Below, in pieces: positions 1 to 8,576 of a stretch of DNA of 64,000 bases (positions are counted from its first letter, which is position 1; each line of letters starts with the position of its first letter). A program made the position numbers and the translations under genes. The notes below the pieces were generated by a model that was not told the origin of the DNA, did no database searches, and was given only the letters and a program-made list of their open reading frames with translations. This DNA is from Gaetbulibacter sp. S0825 (lineage in GTDB: Bacteria; Bacteroidota; Bacteroidia; Flavobacteriales; Flavobacteriaceae): NCBI RefSeq assembly GCF_011777505.1, contig NZ_JAATJT010000002.1, positions 310,001 through 374,000 on the forward strand. Direction: 5' to 3'.

Positions 1-149
1 GTGGTGGTACTATTTATGCATGTAAGTTAGCAATAGATATGTTTAAACTAGAGAAGAAAGATTTATCTGATGAGGTAGAGGACATTATCACAATTGGACA
101 ATTCTATGAATTATGTGATGGTGATAGAACTCAAATTATTTTCACCTAA
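1..149 (+). CDS. DsrE-like family protein, C-terminal fragment
   Basis: An open frame enters from the left edge and stops with TAA at 147-149, giving the last 48 residues (in-frame codons from base 3). The end reads GGTIYACKLAIDMF followed by an acidic stretch and ITIGQFYELCDGD, which resembles the C-terminal part of small DsrE/DsrF-like proteins. In those, a conserved Cys lies near a Gly-rich loop. The start and most of the fold lie outside the window, so function cannot be assigned beyond a possible sulfur-relay or redox role. A hairpin terminator follows within 25 bases. Confidence 0.5.
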   Translation, partial: GGTIYACKLAIDMFKLEKKDLSDEVEDIITIGQFYELCDGDRTQIIFT

Positions 150-170
150 TAGAGAAATTTATAACATAAA

Positions 171-200
171 AAAACCGATATTAAAAATATCGGTTTTTTT
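171..200. terminator. bidirectional intrinsic terminator
   Basis: The stem CCGATATT / AATATCGG is flanked by an A-run on the left and a T-run on the right. It lies between the rightward DsrE-like fragment and the leftward M14 peptidase gene and can terminate both. Confidence 0.75.
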
Positions 201-214
201 ATGAATATTTGATT

Positions 215-2791
215 CTATTTCTCTGCTCCCATATAAATAGAGTTGAATATTAACTTGTAAGTACCTCTTGGTTGCCCTCTAAACTGAGGCCTAAAACCAA
301 ATAATACAATATCACCATTACCAAGAGGTATATGCATCATAGCGCTCTTGTTTTTTAAATAGCGTTCTTCTCCCATTGCCCAACCACTCATTAAAAGGTC
401 TTTATCTGCATATGTTGTTACTTCAATAACATTAGCCTCTGGAGCATCGGCTATTTCTTCTGCACCACCTTCACCTGATTTACGTTGTTTTATGGTTTGA
501 AAAGCACGACTTCTATTAAAAGAAGCAGCAACTTCATCCATCATTCCATAAGCCAAAGGATTTTTTGTATCTACTTTCATTCGTATTAAAGATCCAGGAA
601 TAAAGAAGTTACTTGAAGATATGTTAGAAATAACATTACGAACAGGAAGCCCTAATTGCTCAATAGCCAAATCACTCGAAGAATCAAAAAACACAACGGT
701 TCCACCAGATTTCGCATATTGATCAATTTTTGCCATACCATCTAATCCAATTCCTCCTGTAAATTTTTTAGGCATCGAAGTTTCGCGATAGCCATGTAAG
801 ATTCCATTTGGACTTTGAGATGGAAATATTATAGCACTATATTGTGATAGTTTTCCGTTTTTTATATCCTTGTTGTGCAATGTATCTATATCAAATTCAA
901 ATTGCTCTAACACCCATCTAGTCCAACCTTCATCCATATTTGCTTGCCAAGATTTATAAAGACCAACTTTTATTTTATTTAATTCAATAATTTTAGAATT
1001 GTCAATACTGTTTGCACCTTTAAAATCAATACCAAGTTCTTTACTTAGTTTTGAAACCTCTTTTTTTAAGTTTCTTTTACCTTTTACAACAAATGAGCCA
1101 GCAGAGAAATCATTGTAATCTGCTTTTAGTTTACTAACAGTATAACCAGCTTTTTGAAGTCGGTTCACAGCTAAGGCACTTAGGTTATCTTTGTTTGAAA
1201 ACATAAAGTTACCACTACCATTAACGGTTCCTTCTTTATAGCTAAGTTTTGAGGTAATTGGTTCTGTATTGATATTAAAAGATTCATTAACCTTATCAAC
1301 AGTTACACCCATTTGCATTGGTAAGGTCCAGCCGGCCAAATCGTATGGAGGTTGAGGTGGTCCACCTGGATATAGAAATTGGTCTGGATAATCTTGTTTT
1401 TCCATCAAATCTGTTAAGTAAGGTCTAAAAGCTTGTGCTCCATAAAAAATTATTGAACCAGCATCATAAGATTTATCACTAACAGAAAAAGAAGAAGTCG
1501 CTTTATGCGCTTCAAGTCCACCTTGCATTAAAATATTTGTTAGGTTAATAGATTCACTTGGATTCCATTGGTCTTTTGGGATAATGTATGCAAATACTTT
1601 TTCGGTATCCTCAATGGCATCTTTCCCCATATCATAGATATTATACAAAAACTCATCTTTCTTATCTGCAGCTAAGTCTAAAATCCCCATAGAAGCAGTT
1701 AACATATAATCTACAGCATCTCTAAAATGCGATTCGCCACCTTCCCAAGGGTAAGGGTAAAATATTTCGGTACCATTAGATGGTTTTCCTCCAACATTTT
1801 TAGGTTTCTTTTTAGGGTCATAAAAACGAGGCGTAGGAGTTGCATGAGCTACTTCGGTTAATATCCCTATTTGGTTATGATAATATGGTGTCGTTCTCAT
1901 ACCTCCATTCCAAAACATACTAAAAGCTGTTCCTGATATTACTCCAGGCATTTTTTTCATGGCAAATCTATTTGCCATAGCTGTTCCAACAAGATTAACT
2001 CCTGTAGTTACTCCTGGATGAATATTAGGGTTTACGGGACTTCTAAAAGGGGGTAAAAATATACGCGCCCAAGATGGCGATGTTTGGTGGTGGTTATGAA
2101 CAATTTGCGGATACCACTGATTGTATAATACGGTAGTCACTGCTTTGGTTTCTGGCATATTGCTCATAAACCAATCTCGATTGTTATCATGACCTACATA
2201 TTTTTGATAAAGTATAGGTGGACCAGTTGTTTCGTAAGGTGTTCCTAGGTTTTTTTTGTACCAATCTACCACAATATCTACACCATCGGGATTTATTACT
2301 GGAACCACAAGCGTAATGACATTATCTCTAATTTTTTTCATTTCTTCTGATTCTTCTGAAGCAATTCGCCACATAAGTTCCGAAGTCATTTGGGCATGAG
2401 CACGTTCGGTAGCGTGCATACCTCCATCAAACCATACAATGGCTTTTCCTTCATAGGATAGTTTTTTTGCTTCATCGGGTGATATTCTTGCTCGAGATAG
2501 TTTTTCACTTATAGTTCGCCATTTTTCAAGAGATTTCATGTTTTCTTCACTCGAAATAAATAATAGTTTCATTGGACGCCCCATAACTGATTTTCCTATC
2601 TCAATCATTTGAACACGGTCTGTTGAAGCTGCTAACTTTTCGTAATATTCGAGCATTTGGTCATAGTCAGCCAATTTGTAATCGGCTCCAACTTCAAACC
2701 CGAAAACGTCTGAAGGTTTTGGAATTTGTGCGTTAATAGATATGCTTGCCAAAAAGAAAAGGCAAAACAAAAAGCGAAAATAATTCTTCAT
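215..2791 (-). CDS. Exported M14-family zinc carboxypeptidase
   Basis: An 858-residue protein with an N-terminal signal peptide (Lys, hydrophobic core, cleavage near SINAQ at residues 18-22), so it acts in the periplasm or at the surface. Residues about 40-390 carry a peptidase M14 fold: the zinc-binding His126 and Glu129 occur in GGMHATERA, and NPDG and NHHQTSP follow as substrate and third-ligand regions. The C-terminal part (about 600-850) resembles the class-I glutamine-amidotransferase-like module that often follows M14 domains in Bacteroidota. The family cleaves C-terminal residues from peptides. The gene stands alone, convergent with the upstream fragment. Start is ATG at 2791. Substrate is unknown. 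Confidence 0.85.
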   Translation of the reverse strand: MKNYFRFLFCLFFLASISINAQIPKPSDVFGFEVGADYKLADYDQMLEYYEKLAASTDRVQMIEIGKSVMGRPMKLLFISSEENMKSLEKWRTISEKLSRARISPDEAKKLSYEGKAIVWFDGGMHATERAHAQMTSELMWRIASEESEEMKKIRDNVITLVVPVINPDGVDIVVDWYKKNLGTPYETTGPPILYQKYVGHDNNRDWFMSNMPETKAVTTVLYNQWYPQIVHNHHQTSPSWARIFLPPFRSPVNPNIHPGVTTGVNLVGTAMANRFAMKKMPGVISGTAFSMFWNGGMRTTPYYHNQIGILTEVAHATPTPRFYDPKKKPKNVGGKPSNGTEIFYPYPWEGGESHFRDAVDYMLTASMGILDLAADKKDEFLYNIYDMGKDAIEDTEKVFAYIIPKDQWNPSESINLTNILMQGGLEAHKATSSFSVSDKSYDAGSIIFYGAQAFRPYLTDLMEKQDYPDQFLYPGGPPQPPYDLAGWTLPMQMGVTVDKVNESFNINTEPITSKLSYKEGTVNGSGNFMFSNKDNLSALAVNRLQKAGYTVSKLKADYNDFSAGSFVVKGKRNLKKEVSKLSKELGIDFKGANSIDNSKIIELNKIKVGLYKSWQANMDEGWTRWVLEQFEFDIDTLHNKDIKNGKLSQYSAIIFPSQSPNGILHGYRETSMPKKFTGGIGLDGMAKIDQYAKSGGTVVFFDSSSDLAIEQLGLPVRNVISNISSSNFFIPGSLIRMKVDTKNPLAYGMMDEVAASFNRSRAFQTIKQRKSGEGGAEEIADAPEANVIEVTTYADKDLLMSGWAMGEERYLKNKSAMMHIPLGNGDIVLFGFRPQFRGQPRGTYKLIFNSIYMGAEK

Positions 2792-2903
2792 AAGGTTGGT
2801 TTAAAAGGTTGTGCTTTGTGTGAAGCATAAATTTAGGAATTATTTGCTATTCTACTTAACTTTTAACATGATAGTTTTTAAATTATTTGAGACAGAGAGC
2901 CAT

Positions 2904-2943
2904 AAAAAAAGCCTTGTAGTATATTTATTTTACAAGGCTTTTG
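2904..2943 (-). terminator. intrinsic terminator downstream of the 2966-3415 gene
   Basis: The hairpin AGCCTTGTA ... TACAAGGCT has an A-run on its left side, which reads as a T-run on the minus strand. It lies 23 bases beyond the stop of the leftward gene. Confidence 0.75.
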
Positions 2944-2965
2944 TTTATTGTTTTTTAGATAAAGA

Positions 2966-3415
2966 TTATGTTTTATCTATCAAACGTTTTTGTTTTTCCT
3001 CTTTTTTAATGTTTTTAATTAAACTAAAAAGGGTCGTTTTTAATATTCTGTATTCCTTTATAAAGTCATTAATTTCAACAATTAAACGACGGTGTTCATT
3101 TTTATAATCACTTTCTTCTTTTGGTTGATCAATACCATCAACCATAATTTTTAAGTCGTTTTTATGGTTTTTTACATATTTTATAAGTAAGTCTGTTTTT
3201 GTTTGAAGTTTACTTAATGTGTCAATTATTGCTTTACTTTCTTTAAAGTGTTTTGAATCTATAAGTTGTAAAGTATACGACTTGATTAAGTCATCAAAGA
3301 ATAATTGCTCATCTTTCATGAATTCTAAATCAGACAGCCATTCTATTGAGTTTTTGTGCATTGTTTCGGCACTTAACCACTCAACATATTTTGTGGTAGT
3401 TTGTGTTGTTTTCAT
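2966..3415 (-). CDS. Conserved hypothetical protein, paralogue of the 22832-23284 product
   Basis: A 149-residue, mostly helical, Lys/Glu-rich protein without signal peptide or membrane segment. I do not recognise a named family. It is clearly related to the 150-residue protein at 22832-23284. Both start with a W...L.W..DLEF block (residues about 13-35), continue with a helix containing L...K...LL, and share a central IDQP motif (95-98 here), then an acidic ES and an EH pair (107-108) followed by another helix. It lies downstream of hsp20, separated by a terminator hairpin, so it may be expressed by readthrough. A cytoplasmic helical-bundle stress protein is plausible but unproven. Confidence 0.65.
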   Translation of the reverse strand: MKTTQTTTKYVEWLSAETMHKNSIEWLSDLEFMKDEQLFFDDLIKSYTLQLIDSKHFKESKAIIDTLSKLQTKTDLLIKYVKNHKNDLKIMVDGIDQPKEESDYKNEHRRLIVEINDFIKEYRILKTTLFSLIKNIKKEEKQKRLIDKT

Positions 3416-3430
3416 GATATTATTTTTATA

Positions 3431-3463
3431 AAAACAGAAAGCAATTTAACAAATTGCTTTCTG
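3431..3463 (-). terminator. intrinsic terminator after hsp20
   Basis: The stem CAGAAAGCAATTT / AAATTGCTTTCTG is flanked by AAAAA on the left (T-run on the minus strand), 12 bases past the hsp20 stop codon. Confidence 0.8.
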
Positions 3464-3474
3464 CGTGATTAATT

Positions 3475-3927
3475 TTAAAGAACCTCTATTACCTTTTTAG
3501 GTTGTTCTTTAGCTTCCTCTTTTTTGAGAAGGTTTAATTTTAAAATACCATTATTGTAAACAGCTTTTACATCTTGTTCTGCATTTACTGTATTTGGTAA
3601 TTTTAATGATCTTTTAAAAGAGTTATAACTAAACTCTTTACGAGTATAGCCTTCTTCTTTTTCCTCTTCTTCTTTTCTTTTTTCACCACATACATGAAGT
3701 ATATTGTCATCAATCGTTACTTCAAAATCTTTTTTTGAAAACCCTGGAGCTGCAAATTCGATTTCAAAATCTTTATCATGCTCTTTAACATTCATTGCAG
3801 GCATTAAACTATCTTCTTCAAAGAAATCATCATTAAGGAAATCGTCATAACTTAAAAAAGTGTTTAAGTTGTCATTATTCCAAGTAGGGAATAATCTGTT
3901 TCGATTTTTGAATTTAATAAGTGTCAT
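3475..3927 (-). CDS. Hsp20/alpha-crystallin small heat-shock protein
   Basis: A 150-residue ATP-independent holdase. The alpha-crystallin domain spans about residues 45-140, beginning with VKEHDKDFEIEFAAPGFSKKDFEV. The conserved FKRSLKLPNTV and the A.Y.NGILKL signature follow near 115-130. The C-terminal tail KKVIEVL carries an I-x-V/I-type anchoring motif. Family members form oligomers that hold unfolding cytoplasmic proteins. The gene has its own promoter, with a TGATATATATCA box 71 bases upstream of the ATG, placing it in the regulon shared by the Usp genes. Length is normal. Assignment is secure. Confidence 0.95.
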   Translation of the reverse strand: MTLIKFKNRNRLFPTWNNDNLNTFLSYDDFLNDDFFEEDSLMPAMNVKEHDKDFEIEFAAPGFSKKDFEVTIDDNILHVCGEKRKEEEEKEEGYTRKEFSYNSFKRSLKLPNTVNAEQDVKAVYNNGILKLNLLKKEEAKEQPKKVIEVL

Positions 3928-3997
3928 AATTTGTATTTTTTAGGTTAAACATATAGTATTATGGTATCAATTTAAGGATGAAACCTAAATTATAAAA

Positions 3998-4009
3998 TGA
4001 TATATATCA
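3998..4009 (-). promoter_or_regulatory. TGAT-N4-ATCA box, hsp20 promoter
   Basis: Perfect TGATATATATCA. On the minus strand, exactly 23 bases downstream, 3974-3967 reads TAAATTGA, the weakest -7 match of the set. It precedes hsp20 (ATG at 3927). Confidence 0.65.
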
Positions 4010-4048
4010 ATTTGAAAAACAAGTTGTTAACTTAATAAATTATTGCTT

Positions 4049-5422
4049 TTAAATCATTAGTTTTTCAACATCTGTTAATTTTGGGATAGTTACATACCAA
4101 TTAAGAGTGTCTTTAATTTTTACCCTAAAAGCATCTAAGGCATTAGGTTCACCATGGATTAAATATACTTTCTCAGGAATATTTTTAATATTGCTCATCC
4201 ATTTAAACAAATCGTCTTGATCTGCATGTGCAGATAAACTTTCTATGCTTTTTATGGTTGCTTTTACAGGATAATATTTACCAAAAAACTTAATCTCGTG
4301 TGCACCTTCTAACAATTGCCTTCCACGAGTTCCTTCGGCTTGAAAGCCAACCAATAGAACTGTTGTTGATGATTCGTCAATGAGCTGTTGTAAATAGGTG
4401 AGGACTCTTCCGCCTGTAACCATTCCGCTTCCAGCTATTACAATTTTTGGTCTTTTATCGTCAATGGTTTCCCATGTTTCTTTATAAGATTGTACAATAT
4501 TAACATGGTTACACATGGCATTATAGTCGGCATCAGAAAGTTTGTGCCATTTTGGAAAACGTTTAAACACTTCCAATACATTGTTTCCCATTGGGCTATC
4601 AATAAAAATAGGAATATTTGGGATTTTATTTTTTTTGTAAAGCTTCCATAAAATGTACATAAGTGTTTGTAGACGTTCTACCGCAAAACTTGGAATAATT
4701 AGATTGCCTTTTTTATAAATTGTTTCCTTTATTAGGTTTGCTAAAACTTCCTCAACATCTTCTTCTGGATGCAACTTGTTTCCGTAGGTACTTTCAATAA
4801 ATAAAAAATCTGCCCATTGTGGTGTTTTGGGATCATCTAGGAGGTAATCGTTCCATCTGCCTATGTCACCTGAAAATACAAATCGTTTTCCGTTGATGTC
4901 CAACTCAATGAACGTAGCTCCAATAATATGTCCATTATATTGAAAACGATAGGAGATATGTTCGGATAAAATAATCCATTTATTTTCCATCGCTACATCA
5001 AATAATTTAATAGCGTTTTCAGCTTCTTTAAATGTAAAAAAAGGAAGAGCTGGATTGTGTTTGGTATATTTCTCTTTATTTGCTTTGTCTGCTTCTTCTT
5101 GATGGATTTTGGCGCTATCTTTTAGTATAATCTCTGCAATGGCAAGAGTAGGAGCTGTACCAATAATTTTTCCAGAAAAGCCTTGTTTTAATAAGCGAGG
5201 TAAGTAACCTACATGGTCTAAATGACCATGAGTAAGTAAGACTACATCAATAGCTTCAACATTAATGGGAAGATCTTCCCAATTGAGCTCTCTTAACTCT
5301 TTTAAGCCTTGAAACATGCCACAATCTATAAGTATGTTCTGCTCGGATGTTTCAATAAGAAACTTAGAGCCTGTGACGGTTCCTGAGGCTCCTAAAAAGT
5401 TAACTTTTGCATATTTTTCCAT
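4049..5422 (-). CDS. Metallo-beta-lactamase fold beta-CASP ribonuclease
   Basis: A 457-residue protein of the CPSF73/YSH1-like MBL-fold RNA hydrolase type. The metal-binding HxHxDH is seen as H65-G-H67-L-D69-H70. FSGDIGRW supplies the later Asp ligand. The beta-CASP insert contains IIPSFAVERLQTLMYIL and SPMGNNVLEVF, and the C-terminal part has GSGMVTGGR and SLSAHADQ (KH-loop histidine). The family cuts or trims RNA. The gene is the last of a leftward run: usp (6781), eRF1-like (6358), ATP-cone nuclease (5426), with 3 bases to the preceding stop. This suggests a role in RNA turnover during stress. No C-terminal KH domain is present, so an RNase J function is unlikely. Confidence 0.88.
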   Translation of the reverse strand: MEKYAKVNFLGASGTVTGSKFLIETSEQNILIDCGMFQGLKELRELNWEDLPINVEAIDVVLLTHGHLDHVGYLPRLLKQGFSGKIIGTAPTLAIAEIILKDSAKIHQEEADKANKEKYTKHNPALPFFTFKEAENAIKLFDVAMENKWIILSEHISYRFQYNGHIIGATFIELDINGKRFVFSGDIGRWNDYLLDDPKTPQWADFLFIESTYGNKLHPEEDVEEVLANLIKETIYKKGNLIIPSFAVERLQTLMYILWKLYKKNKIPNIPIFIDSPMGNNVLEVFKRFPKWHKLSDADYNAMCNHVNIVQSYKETWETIDDKRPKIVIAGSGMVTGGRVLTYLQQLIDESSTTVLLVGFQAEGTRGRQLLEGAHEIKFFGKYYPVKATIKSIESLSAHADQDDLFKWMSNIKNIPEKVYLIHGEPNALDAFRVKIKDTLNWYVTIPKLTDVEKLMI

Positions 5423-5425
5423 GTT

Positions 5426-6274
5426 TTAGTGATTTTTATTAGTGCATAATTGGGACATTTCGTTTAGAATTTTTTCTTTCCTAATATCGGAAACACCTAA
5501 ATGGTCTAAATAGAAATTATCATTTATTAATTCTCTACATAACACTACATCCCTACTTAATAAAAATTGCTTTTCTCTGTTTGTTAATAAGGTCGATACA
5601 GTTATAGGATAAAGGCCTAATCGGTCTATTTTATCTTTTAGGGCATCTTCTTTAGGGTAGTCCCAACTTAATAGTTTTAAACCTATACATTTGCCATATT
5701 GCAATGCATCTTCGGTAAATCGTGTATTTGTAACTACCCAACCTTCTTTAAGGTTTGTTTTATGTGGTTTAGAATTCCAATAATCCTTTACATCTTTAAA
5801 TCGAGCAGCTATATATAATGGGATTTTTATATTACAATTTTGACCTTGATCGCTATGAAATTTGCATTCCATTATGGTTGTATCACCGTTTTTATTTGCC
5901 ACAACATCTATTTCGTGTGATACGCATTTACCTTGCAAGACTTTACCAACTTGAGTTCTATAACCTGAATATTGATAGATGGCAGAAATAAAATTTTCAA
6001 AAGGAAACCCTGTTGGACCTAACTCATAAATTGCTTTTTTGAGTTTGTATCTTGAGGCGAGATAACTTTTCTTTTTTTTAAGTAATGCAAATGCTCTATT
6101 GTAAATTTCGCTAGTAGAGATACCTTGGTATAATTCGTCGCGTACTTTATCAATAATTTGGTCTACAGTTTCTTTATCTGCTCCAGTTCTTTTTAGTGAA
6201 TTCCTTAATTTGTCTAATGAGAATTTTACTTTTTCACCTGTTGATTTAGTAATATCCAGATTTTTATTTTTCAT
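5426..6274 (-). CDS. ATP-cone domain fused to Mrr-like restriction-endonuclease domain
   Basis: About 282 residues from the ATG at 6274. A longer TTG start at 6301 is possible, but it falls inside a hairpin and lacks support. Residues about 6-85 form an ATP-cone (ITKSTGEKVKFSLDKLRNSL ... YLASRYKLKKAI), a nucleotide-sensing module known from ribonucleotide reductases and NrdR. Residues about 95-215 carry a PD-(D/E)xK nuclease core: E121-I-D123, then E136-C-K138 (D-x12-E-x-K), as in Mrr-like endonucleases. There is no methyltransferase partner, so a classical restriction role is unlikely. A nucleotide-gated nuclease is an inference from the domains. It sits between an eRF1-like gene and an MBL RNase gene. 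Confidence 0.75.
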   Translation of the reverse strand: MKNKNLDITKSTGEKVKFSLDKLRNSLKRTGADKETVDQIIDKVRDELYQGISTSEIYNRAFALLKKKKSYLASRYKLKKAIYELGPTGFPFENFISAIYQYSGYRTQVGKVLQGKCVSHEIDVVANKNGDTTIMECKFHSDQGQNCNIKIPLYIAARFKDVKDYWNSKPHKTNLKEGWVVTNTRFTEDALQYGKCIGLKLLSWDYPKEDALKDKIDRLGLYPITVSTLLTNREKQFLLSRDVVLCRELINDNFYLDHLGVSDIRKEKILNEMSQLCTNKNH

Positions 6275-6289
6275 TGTTCCTTTTTTAAA

Positions 6290-6325
6290 GAAAACTGCCA
6301 AAAAAGAAGTGTTTTGACAGTTTTC
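6290..6325 (-). terminator. hairpin between eRF1-like and ATP-cone genes (attenuator?)
   Basis: The stem GAAAACTG-C-CAAAA / TTTTG-A-CAGTTTTC contains one mismatch. On the minus strand it is followed by CTTTAAAAAA rather than a clean T-run. It may weaken transcription into the two distal genes of the usp operon. Confidence 0.4.
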
Positions 6326-6357
6326 AACTAACTAACTAACTAATAATAGATTAACAG

Positions 6358-6774
6358 TTAATGTGACTTAAAGAAATCTCTTACCCAGGCTTTTACCTGG
6401 TTTTCTGTCATGCTATCTGCTTTTTTTAGGTCTTTTATTTTATTACTTAAGGATTTGTGGTTTTTGCTTAATTCTTTACTAAATTTTTTATAAGTATCAG
6501 CAGGACCAAAAATTACTAAAGCATCTGTATCTTTTATTTCCGATGCTATAGATTTATAATACTGTTTTAGCTGATGCTTTTCACGCTCTAGGAATTTACT
6601 GTCTTGTACAACATCTTGAGGCCCACCTTTAAATCGTGTTCCAGAACCACCATGAGTACGGTAATGTTCTATATTTGATGTAACTGTTTGTAATTTTTCT
6701 GCACCATTTTCTAGAGTTACGATTAGTGCTTTGTCTTTATCTAACCAAATACCTGTATTTTTCATTTTTTTCAT
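6358..6774 (-). CDS. eRF1-domain-like stress protein
   Basis: 138 residues, soluble. The N-terminal half begins with a beta hairpin (TGIWLDKDKALIVTLENG) and a Gly-rich THGGSGTRFKGGPQDVVQDSK stretch. The second half has the pattern DTDALVIFGPADTYKKFSKEL, which resembles domain 3 of bacterial eRF1-like (baeRF/host-attachment type) proteins. Comparable small proteins commonly lie beside Usp genes. The family is thought to act on translation or ribosomes, but no biochemical function is established for this short form. It follows usp by 6 bases and is surely co-transcribed. ATGs at 6774 or 6765 are both possible starts. Confidence 0.6.
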   Translation of the reverse strand: MKKMKNTGIWLDKDKALIVTLENGAEKLQTVTSNIEHYRTHGGSGTRFKGGPQDVVQDSKFLEREKHQLKQYYKSIASEIKDTDALVIFGPADTYKKFSKELSKNHKSLSNKIKDLKKADSMTENQVKAWVRDFFKSH

Positions 6775-6780
6775 TTTTTT

Positions 6781-7635
6781 TTAATTTCTTAAATCGTGCA
6801 TTACTAAAATTGGCACTTTAGAATGAAATGCAATGCCTTTTACCATTGGGTTTGTTAGTATGCTTCCAAAAAAGTTGTGTTTTTTATTAATAAATGCCAC
6901 CATATCGCTGTCCCTACTTTCAACAAAAATGTTTACGGCAGATTCTACCGAGTAATGAGATATTTTATGAAATGTGTAATTGACATCTTCAAAAATTTCT
7001 TTGAGCATTTGTTTGCGTTCTTTTTGGTTTTCATTTAATTCATCTTCTTCAGAAACATGAAGTATTGTTATAGTGGCATCACACTTTTTAGCAATGTCAG
7101 TTAAGTAGCTCAATTCTCGTCTTTTGTAATGTGTTTCATAGCTCGTTGGGAATACAATTTCTTTAGGCAAACTATGTTTTGCTTTTTCTGGAACAACAAT
7201 AACAGGGCAATTTCTAACTTTTTCCATTGCATTAACAGCAACACTACCAAATACGGTTCCTTTATCACTTGTTTTACCTTTGGTTCCCATAATAACTATT
7301 TCGATATCCTTCTGTTCCACTGCATCCTTAATCGCTTCAATAGGGTCATTGTACACAGAAATGGTTTTAAAATTATGTTTTGGGCTACCATGTTCATTTA
7401 TAATAAGTTTATCTAGTAGTCTAGATAAATTATCTTCAGATTCTGCTTTCGCTTCTTCAAAAAATTCACCACCAGATCCCATATTCATGATATTTTCTAT
7501 AAGGTTATTGGTTCCAAAAAAGGCATTAAGTAAATAGAAATCACAGGCTTCGTTTTTAAATAATTGCAAGGCATAGTTGATAGCTAACCAGGAGTTATTT
7601 GAAAAATCGGTAGGAAGTAGAATTTTGCGTTTCAT
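6781..7635 (-). CDS. Universal stress protein, two Usp domains
   Basis: 284 residues with two tandem Usp (Rossmann-like) domains, about 1-145 and 150-283. The first has the opening KILLPTDFSNNSWLAINYAL and the ATP-binding signature G-x2-G-x9-G-S (MGTKG ... FGS, residues about 117-132) intact. The second domain keeps the fold, but its motif is degenerate, as usual in double Usp proteins. Such proteins bind ATP and aid survival of starvation or low oxygen by unclear means. It leads an operon with the eRF1-like, ATP-cone and MBL genes. A TGATATAAATCA box lies 52 bases upstream. Confidence 0.92.
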   Translation of the reverse strand: MKRKILLPTDFSNNSWLAINYALQLFKNEACDFYLLNAFFGTNNLIENIMNMGSGGEFFEEAKAESEDNLSRLLDKLIINEHGSPKHNFKTISVYNDPIEAIKDAVEQKDIEIVIMGTKGKTSDKGTVFGSVAVNAMEKVRNCPVIVVPEKAKHSLPKEIVFPTSYETHYKRRELSYLTDIAKKCDATITILHVSEEDELNENQKERKQMLKEIFEDVNYTFHKISHYSVESAVNIFVESRDSDMVAFINKKHNFFGSILTNPMVKGIAFHSKVPILVMHDLRN

Positions 7636-7686
7636 GATTCAATTATTTATTGACTTAAAAATAAGGTGTAATCGATGAAATCGAAA

Positions 7687-7698
7687 TGATATAAATCA
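7687..7698 (-). promoter_or_regulatory. TGAT-N4-ATCA box, usp operon promoter
   Basis: Reads TGATATAAATCA on the plus strand. The -7 element TATTTTTA lies at 7663-7656 on the minus strand, 23 bases downstream. It drives the 7635-4049 operon and sits between two usp genes. Confidence 0.75.
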
Positions 7699-7707
7699 GT
7701 TTAAGAT

Positions 7708-8550
7708 CTATTTCCTTGAAGGAATCACCATCAATGGAATATTTAAATGGAATCCCATTTGATTAATAGTTGATTTAAAAAACAAGTTTTCAAAAAATGA
7801 CCGTTTATTATTTATCATTATCAATAAATTAATGCGAGCTCTTAATTGAAAATTGGTAATAGCTTCTGGGACATTTTGGTTCTTTACATCATGAAAAAGG
7901 TGCGCTACTTTTTTCATGCTTGATTCGAGTATTGATTTGTTTTTTTCTTGAGCACTTGTTAGACTATTACCAATAAAAGCATGTAAAATATTAACCCTAG
8001 AGATATGCTTTTGTGCAATTTCAATAATGGGTTTTAAATGTGCTTCCTGATATTCTATTTCATAATCTGTTGGAAATAGTATTTCGTGAGGTGTTTCAAA
8101 AGAAAAGTCACTTGGAATTGCCATTACAGGGCATTTCGCATTCTTTATAACATGGATGGTATTTGAACCAAATAACACACCTGTAACTCCACTTGCACCT
8201 TGAGTTCCCATAACGATAATATCCATGATGTTATTAGAGTAAAGGTCATCAATCTCTGAAGTAAGGCTATTAAAGGCTGAAATTTGTGAGAACGAATGTT
8301 TAGGATTATTAAATTCTGAATTTATTTTTTCTTGTAGCTCATCTAATCCATTTTGAGACACTTTTTTCATGGTGTCAATAATTCCTAATTGAGCAGAGCT
8401 TGACTGCATAAACTCAACTTGGTATATTATTGGAGTATAGGTATTTAGTAATACAAAATTACATTCTTGGTCTTTAAATAATTGAAGTGCATATTTTATA
8501 GCATTCCAAGAATTTTCAGAAAAATCGGTTGGCAACAATATTTTTTTCAT
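7708..8550 (-). CDS. Universal stress protein, two Usp domains
   Basis: 280 residues with two Usp domains. The N-terminal domain opens with KKILLPTDFSENSWNAIKYAL and has the intact nucleotide motif MGTQG-x9-GS (residues about 118-133). The second starts at EILFPTDYEIEY (about 157) and lacks the motif. It lies 26 bases behind the stop of the next usp gene (8577-9425) with no promoter box between, so the two form one leftward transcript. It is diverged from its three paralogues in this window, which argues for old duplication rather than recent copying. Confidence 0.92.
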   Translation of the reverse strand: MKKILLPTDFSENSWNAIKYALQLFKDQECNFVLLNTYTPIIYQVEFMQSSSAQLGIIDTMKKVSQNGLDELQEKINSEFNNPKHSFSQISAFNSLTSEIDDLYSNNIMDIIVMGTQGASGVTGVLFGSNTIHVIKNAKCPVMAIPSDFSFETPHEILFPTDYEIEYQEAHLKPIIEIAQKHISRVNILHAFIGNSLTSAQEKNKSILESSMKKVAHLFHDVKNQNVPEAITNFQLRARINLLIMINNKRSFFENLFFKSTINQMGFHLNIPLMVIPSRK

Positions 8551-8576
8551 GATGACTAAATTTTTGTATTGAACAG

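Noticed and set aside
6328-6343. CTAA repeated four times
   Set aside because: Short low-complexity run in a spacer with no associated structure; no support for a function.
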